Shown piece by piece: positions 59,269 through 64,000 of a DNA stretch of 64,000 bases. The translations under genes and the position numbers were made by a program. Where the stretch lies: contig NC_081407.1 of the NCBI RefSeq assembly GCF_030272615.1, positions 97,941,897 through 98,005,896 of the forward strand. The letters run 5' to 3'. The stretch comes from Cryptomeria japonica (taxonomy: Eukaryota; Streptophyta; Pinopsida; Cupressales; Cupressaceae). Position 1 is the stretch's first letter; each line of letters begins with the position of its first letter. The notes under the pieces are model-generated. The model was not told the DNA's origin. It made no database searches and was given only the letters and a program-made list of their open reading frames with translations.

Positions 59269-59435
59269 ATGTTTTCTCTATGTCTATCTCCCTCCCTCTC
59301 TCTCTCTCTATCTCTCTTTCTCTCATTTATCTCTTGTCTCTCCCTCTCAGTATCTATCTCTCTATCTCACTCTCCTCCTCTACTAGGTGTGTCTCTCCCC
59401 CATTACCTCCCTCTCCTACCCCTCTCTCCCTCTCT
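59269..59435. repeat. (TC)n-rich tract
   Basis: Nearly pure C/T on the plus strand with CTCTCTCTCTCTATCTCTC runs. The same tract, with the same interruptions (TCTTGTCTC, CTCCTCCTCT, GTGTGTCTCTC), occurs at about 63,320-63,484. Confidence 0.9.
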
Positions 59436-59850
59436 AGGGTCATATGGTATTCTTAGGGTTCATATGGTATCCTAGGGATTCATGCATGTGTCCTACGAGG
59501 TCATAGGACACCATATGACCCGTAATGATACATAAGATGTCATATGGAGTCCTAAGGGGTCATAGGTTGTCCTAAGGGGTCATAGGACACTATATGATCC
59601 CTTAGCACACAAGAGGATCTATAACAACACTAAATAGTGTCCTAAGGGGTCATGGAACACCATATGGTGTTGTTATGGGTCATATGGTGTCGTTATGGGT
59701 CGTTTGGTTTCTTAAGGGGTCATATGGTGTCCTAAGGGGTCATAGAAGACCTTATGACCCCTTAGGACACCATGCGACCCATAACGACACCATATGGAGT
59801 CCTAAGGGGGTCACATGGTGTCCTAAGGGATCATATGAAAGGGAGAGAGA
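59436..59850. repeat. Array of ~20-bp units in both orientations
   Basis: Built from GGTCATATGGTGTCCTAAGG and its reverse complement, plus a sister unit with GTTATGGGTC in place of CTAAGGGGTC. Adjacent units are sometimes direct and sometimes inverted, giving TAGGACACCATATGACC-type joints. The first 300 bp match the start of the array at 63,485. Confidence 0.9.
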
Positions 59851-60489
59851 GGTAGAAATCAAGATATAGGTAAGGGATAGAGAGAGTGAGAGAGTGAGAG
59901 ATGGGGAAAGATCGAGTGGGGGGATATAAAGAAGGATAGAGAGAATGAAGATAAACATAGAGGACATAGATAAAGAATAGGGGGGAGAGGGAATTATAGC
60001 CCAATATATAGAGAGGGAGATAGAGGTAGAGAAAGATATGGATGGAAAGAGATAGAAATGGAGGGGAGTGAGAGGGAGATATCATAGATAGAGGGGGGAA
60101 AGAGTGATATAGATAGAGGGGGATATAGAGAGATAGAGAGGGATATGGAGAGGATTTTGAGTAGGAGAGATGGAGTGAATAAGAGAGAGATAGTGAGATA
60201 GAGGTAGAGAGATATGGATAGAAAGAGATAGAGAGAGGAGTAAGAGGGAGATAAAGAGAGTAATAGAGAGAAAGATATAAAGCAAGAGAGATGGGGTGAA
60301 TAAGAGAGAGGTATAGATAATGAGATATAGATAGAGAGGGATAGGGAGATACAGATAGAGGGAGCAATAATGAGAGAGAAAGGTGATGAAGACAAGTAAC
60401 AAAGAGAGGAACAAAGAGATAGAGAGAGGTGGGAAGGAGATTTATAGAGAGATAGAAACAAGGAGTGTGTGTATGAGTGAGAGAGATAG
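59838..60489. repeat. (GA)n-rich tract
   Basis: About 640 bases of nearly pure purine on the plus strand (GAGAGAGATAGA variants). Long open frames on the minus strand here are Ser/Leu/Tyr artefacts of the repeat. Confidence 0.9.
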
Positions 60490-60849
60490 TGAAGTGTTGT
60501 AATTTGTAACCTTTCACAATTTACACTTTATGTGCCCCTGCTTTCATGTGTCCCATCTTAGCTCTCACCCAAGTCCATTTCAGGCCTTTTTACCTCAAAA
60601 CTAATGTCATCTTTCTGCACGGTAATCTAAACCCTAACATTGAGTTATTTTCTCTTCATTTCTCATTTATTTGTCCTATTTTTGATGAACAGGTGCACTC
60701 GAGGCACCCTTGTCTGTATAGGGGTGCCCAGGGCATCCTTGGCTTCCTTAAAAAAGGCATATTTAAATATGTCAGTACACTTCCCCTTCTTGGTGATTTT
60801 GGATCTTGGTGTCTCAATTTAACCATTGGAGGTCACCCTAATTGGTGTG
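60490..60849. other. Non-repetitive spacer
   Basis: A mixed-composition stretch between the purine tracts. It stays open on the plus strand from 60,546 (an alternative start codon) but has no recognisable motif. TGCCCAGGGCATCC and a Lys run are its only notable parts. Confidence 0.5.
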
Positions 60850-61189
60850 AAGAGAGGGACAGGGTGAGAAAGAGAGGCAATGAGAAAGGGAGAGAGGGAG
60901 GGGGAGGAGAGAGGGAGAGAATAAGAGAGAGATACACCTAAGAGAAGGGGAGAGTGAGATAGAGAGGATGAGAGGGAGAGACTTCAGAGATAAATGAGAG
61001 AGAGAGAGAGAGACTTAAGTGAAAAAGAGAAAGGGAGGGGGGGAGGTAGGGAGAGAGTGGGAAAGAGATACACTTGACAAAGGAGGAGAGTGAGATAGAG
61101 AGATAGAGGGAGAGAGACTTAAGAGAGAAAGAATGGGAGAGAGAGGGAAAGAGGGAGAGAGAGAGAGAGAAGATTCATGAAATATTGTT

Positions 61190-61530
61190 TAGGCATATAG
61201 CGTGTTGGTGGAAGATTCGACTAACATAGCATGTTAGTCACTTTCGTTGATTTGTGGACTGCGTGGCCGCCATTTCCTTTTGCCCCGTGAAACAATGAAT
61301 TCAACTAACATAGCATGTTAGTAGCTTTTGTTGATTCACAGGCTGCGTGGCCGCTATTTTCTTTTGCCCCACAAAACTTGTGAATTCAATTAACATGGCG
61401 TGTTAGTCGCTTTTGCTGATTCGCAGACTACGTGGCCGCCATTTCCTTTTGCTTCGTGAAACAATGAATTCGACTAACATAGTGTGTTAGTCGCTTTCCC
61501 TGATTCACGGGCTACGTGGCACAAACGAAG
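61190..61530. repeat. 84-bp tandem units, left arm
   Basis: Units start GACTAACATAG (or a variant) at 61,219, 61,303, 61,388 and 61,472. Each has the inverted pair GACTAACA/TGTTAGTC around TAGCG, then TTTCGCTGATTC, TGCGTGGCCGCCATTTCC, TTTTGCCCC and AACAATGAATTC. GC content is clearly above that of the surroundings. Confidence 0.9.
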
Positions 61531-62045
61531 TGACTACATTGGGGAAGCCTATGCCAATAAGACCGAAACAACCAGATAAGGAGATTAAGGTGCAAGAAGA
61601 CTCATTGGGATAGCTTACGCCACTGGAGAAACATTTTTTAGAGTTGTGCTGATGCCTGATGGGCAGAATGCCATAGAGGGCGGATCTATTGGGGAGACTA
61701 TAACTATCAGAAGAAAGGAAAATATGCTATGTCGACGCCCGATGAAGCAATCGGTGAAAGTTGCGCCAATCAAAAAGAAAGTTAGATGTCATGGGACCAC
61801 TATATGAAGTATTAAGTGACTTCATTTTGCTATTCTGGCTCCAAAATGATAGTACAGATTGACTAACACGTGTTAGTCATGCATTTTACACCGTCGATTT
61901 TGCAATAAACAGTTGTGATTGACTAACACGTCGCTACCGCATTGTATGAAAGGTTTGTTTTAGAACCAAAATAGCTTCAGCCCATTCCGAAGGCTGATGG
62001 AGCAACTAGAGGAATAAACCAAAGAAGGTTTCATTGGAGAGAGAC
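61531..62045. other. Internal spacer of the fold-back
   Basis: About 515 bases with no long frame. TGACTAACACGTGTTAGTCA at 61,860-61,879 is a perfect 20-bp palindrome containing CACGTG. A half-copy, GACTAACACG, lies at 61,921. CTATTCTGGCTCCAAAA at 61,830 matches 54,474. Sequence from 61,540 to 61,780 repeats ATTGGGGA/CATTGGGATAG, GCTTACGCC and 'CGCCCGATG/GCCTGATG' words, perhaps an older internal repeat. Confidence 0.6.
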
Positions 62046-62670
62046 AAGATTCGTGGAACATTGTTTAGGCACATAGCGTGTTAGTCACTTTCGCTGATTC
62101 GCAGACTATGTGGCCGCCATTTCCTTTTGCCCCATGAAACAATGAATTTGAATAACATAGCATGTTAGTAGCTTTTGCTGATTCACGGGCTATGTGGCTG
62201 CCATTTCCCTTTCCCTCACAAAATAGCGAATTTGATAAACATAGCGTGTTAGTCTGTGAATCAACAAAAGTGACTAACACACTATGTTAGTTGAATTCGT
62301 TGTTTCATGGGGAAAAAGGAAATGGTGGCCACACAGTCCATGAATTAGCGAAAGCGACTAACATGCTATGTTAATCGAATTCACTGTTTCATGGTCCAAA
62401 AGAAAATGGCAGCCACGTAGTTTGTGAATCAGCGAAATCGACTAACCCGCTATTTTTAGTTGAATTCGTTGTTTTCCAAGGCAAAAGGAAATGGCGGCCA
62501 TGCAGTCCGTGAATCAGCGAAAGTGACTAACATGCTATGTTAGTCGAATTCACTATTTTATGGGGCAAAAGGAAATGGTGGCCACGCAGTCAACGAAAGC
62601 AACTAACACGCTATGTTAGTCGAATCTTCCATCAACACGCTATGTGCCTAAATAATGTTCCATGAATCTT
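62046..62670. repeat. Inner fold-back: direct partial arm plus inverted 84-bp array
   Basis: AAGATTCGTGGAACATTGTTTAGGCAC at 62,046 is mirrored by GTGCCTAAATAATGTTCCATGAATCTT at about 62,645-62,670. The orientation switches at about 62,255-62,270, where TGTTAGTC meets GACTAACA across a short spacer. The inverted side has about four units and the direct side about 2.5. Confidence 0.88.
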
Positions 62671-62827
62671 CTCTCTCTCTCTCTCTTTCCCTCTCTCTCC
62701 CAGTCTTTCTCTCTTAAGTCTCTCTCCCTCTCTGCCTCTATCTCTCTATCTCACTCTCCTCCCCTGTCAAGTGTATCTCTTTCCCACTCTCTCCCTACCT
62801 CCCCCCCTCCCTTTCTCTTTTTCACTT

Positions 62828-62882
<55 letters not shown>

Positions 62883-63484
62883 ATTCTTTACCTCTAAAGT
62901 CTCTCCCTCTCATCCTCTCTCTATCTCACTCTCCCCTTCTCTCAGGTGTATCTCTCTCTTATTCTATCCCTCTCTCCTCTACCTCCCTCTCTCCCTTTCT
63001 CATTACCTCTCTTTCTCACCCTCTCCCTCTCTCCCTCTCTTTGCACCTCTCTCTCTCTAGTCTCATGTGCTCTCCTTCTATCCCTTCCTTCCTCTCACTC
63101 AAACTCTTTCTATCTCTCACTCTCTCTTTCTCTCTCTCTCTCACCTTCCCTCCCTCCATCTCTTCGGTCTCTATTTCTCTCCCAATCCCTTTATCCACCT
63201 CATAGATCTCTCTCTCTCTCTCTCTGAGTCCCCTTCTTTGTGTTGCTCTCTATCTCTATCTCTCCCTCTATTTCACTCTATTTCCCTCTCTCTCTCTCTC
63301 CATCTCTCTCCCCCTCCCTTTCCCTTTCTCTATCTTTGTCTCCCCCCTCTCTCTCTCCATCTCTCTTTCTCTCATTTATCTCTTGTCTCCCCCTCTCAGT
63401 CTTTATCTCTCTGTCTCACTCTCCTCCTCTCTTAAGTGTGTCTCTCTTCCATTCCCTCCCTCTCCTCCCCCTCTCTCCCTCTCT
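62660..63484. repeat. (TC)n-rich tract
   Basis: About 820 bases of nearly pure pyrimidine on the plus strand, including an uninterrupted CT run of some 50 bases at 62,830-62,880. The part up to about 63,050 belongs to the right fold-back arm. The part from about 63,320 matches the tract at 59,269. Open frames here are low-complexity artefacts. Confidence 0.9.
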
Positions 63485-64000
63485 AGGGTCATATGGTATT
63501 CTTAGGGTTCATATGGTATCCTAGGGATCCATGCATGTGTCCTATGGGGTCATAGGACACCATATGACCCATAACGACACATAAGATGTCATATAGAGTC
63601 CTAAGGGGTCATATGACACCATATGACCCCTTAGCACACCATACGACCCATAACGACACCAAATAGTTTCCTAAGGGGTCATATAACACTATATGACCTC
63701 TTAGGACACCATACGACCCATAACGGCACCATAGAATCTATAATGACACCAAATAGCATCCTAAGGGGTCATACAACACCATATGACCCTTTAGGACACC
63801 ATATGGTGTTGTTATGGGTCGTATGGTGTCTTGAGGGGTCATATGGCATCCTATGACCCCTTTTGACACCATATGGTGTCGTTATGGGTTGTATGGTGCC
63901 TTAAGGGGTCATATGATGTCCTAAGGGGTCATATGGTGTCCTAAGGGGTCATAGAACACCATATGACCCCTTAGGACACCATACGACCCATAATGACACC
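63485..64000. repeat. Array of ~20-bp units, second copy (runs off the window)
   Basis: Starts AGGGTCATATGGTATTCTTAGG like the array at 59,436 and follows it for about 300 bp. It then expands with units carrying CATAACGACACCA and CCTTAGGACACCA in both orientations. It continues past the window end. Confidence 0.9.

Larger units (their letters stand above)
60850..63050. mobile_element. Fold-back element with long composite arms
   Basis: The left arm (about 60,850-61,530) is the imperfect reverse complement of the right arm (about 62,271-63,050). Landmarks in left order: GGGTGAGAAAGAGAGG, ATAAGAGAGAGATACACCT, GGATGAGAGGGAGAGACTT, GATACACTTGACA, GAAGATTCATG, TTTAGGCATATAGCGTGTTG, then 84-bp units. 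All recur inverted on the right in the same order. The spacer of about 740 bp includes a partial inner copy of the arm (62,046-62,254). No transposase and no clear target duplication were found, so membership of a transposon class is inferred. Confidence 0.8.

Noticed and set aside
59831-60517. Long minus-strand Ser/Leu/Tyr-rich frame (228 codons)
   Set aside because: It is the translation of a (TC)n tract. Three overlapping frames are open at once, as expected for a period-2 repeat.
62771-63524. Overlapping plus-strand frames rich in SLSLSLS and PSL
   Set aside because: Same artefact: low-complexity CT repeats free of stops, with no start context and no domain.

Overview
This window looks like nuclear intergenic DNA from a large-genome seed plant, most likely a gymnosperm/conifer (inference). 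It is AT-rich. No intact single-copy host gene, rRNA, tRNA or CRISPR array was recognised. Almost everything identifiable is a retrotransposon, a transposon relic or a complex repeat. Many coding relics are interrupted by TAG or TGA where the family has CAG, CGA or TGG, the signature of deaminated methylcytosine in long-silenced plant DNA.

Layout. 1-16,432: decayed material. It holds a LINE RNase H relic (2.6-3.0 kb), a tandem duplication of about 1.7 kb (4.7-8.25 kb) whose copies each carry a broken minus-strand gene ending in a MscS-like (MSL) channel C-terminus, a Ty3/gypsy gag-protease relic (8.4-10.2 kb), a very diverged ~40-bp tandem array (10.4-11.1 kb), a Ty1/copia LTR relic (11.9-13.0 kb), a LINE ORF1 (DUF4283) relic (14.5-15.0 kb) and a probable old gypsy LTR (15.4-16.1 kb).

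16,433-46,690: a three-element nest. The host is a plus-strand Ty1/copia element (5' LTR 16,433-17,798; 3' LTR starts at 28,980). Its gag is split by a minus-strand non-autonomous LTR element (18,557-25,121, TSD AAAGA) that encodes a coiled-coil/four-zinc-knuckle protein and a second long ORF of unknown function, but no reverse transcriptase or integrase. Its 3' LTR is split by a 16.4-kb Tat-type Ty3/gypsy element (30,227-46,633, TSD GTTGT). LTR divergence, hand-counted (about 10%, 6% and 1.1%), agrees with the nesting order.

The gypsy element is the most interesting object. Besides gag, protease (with a G-patch-like segment), RT, two RNase H domains and integrase, it carries between pol and the 3' LTR an antisense two-exon gene encoding a plant mobile domain (PMD) protein. 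The GT-AG intron joins exons in phase 0 and contains a ~37-bp tandem array plus a cluster of ACACAAACGCGCC-type motifs. These resemble the reverse complement of a GCGTCTGTGT motif repeated about 20 times in the element's 5' leader.

46,691-59,268: mostly unrecognised AT-rich DNA, with a small tandem duplication, a GC-richer patch (54.44-54.96 kb) and a degraded LTR-element internal region (57.95-59.2 kb). 59,269-64,000: a highly structured repeat domain. It has (TC)n/(GA)n tracts, arrays of a ~20-bp unit that flips orientation, and a ~2.2-kb fold-back (about 60,850-63,050) whose long arms include 84-bp tandem units and the purine/pyrimidine tracts.
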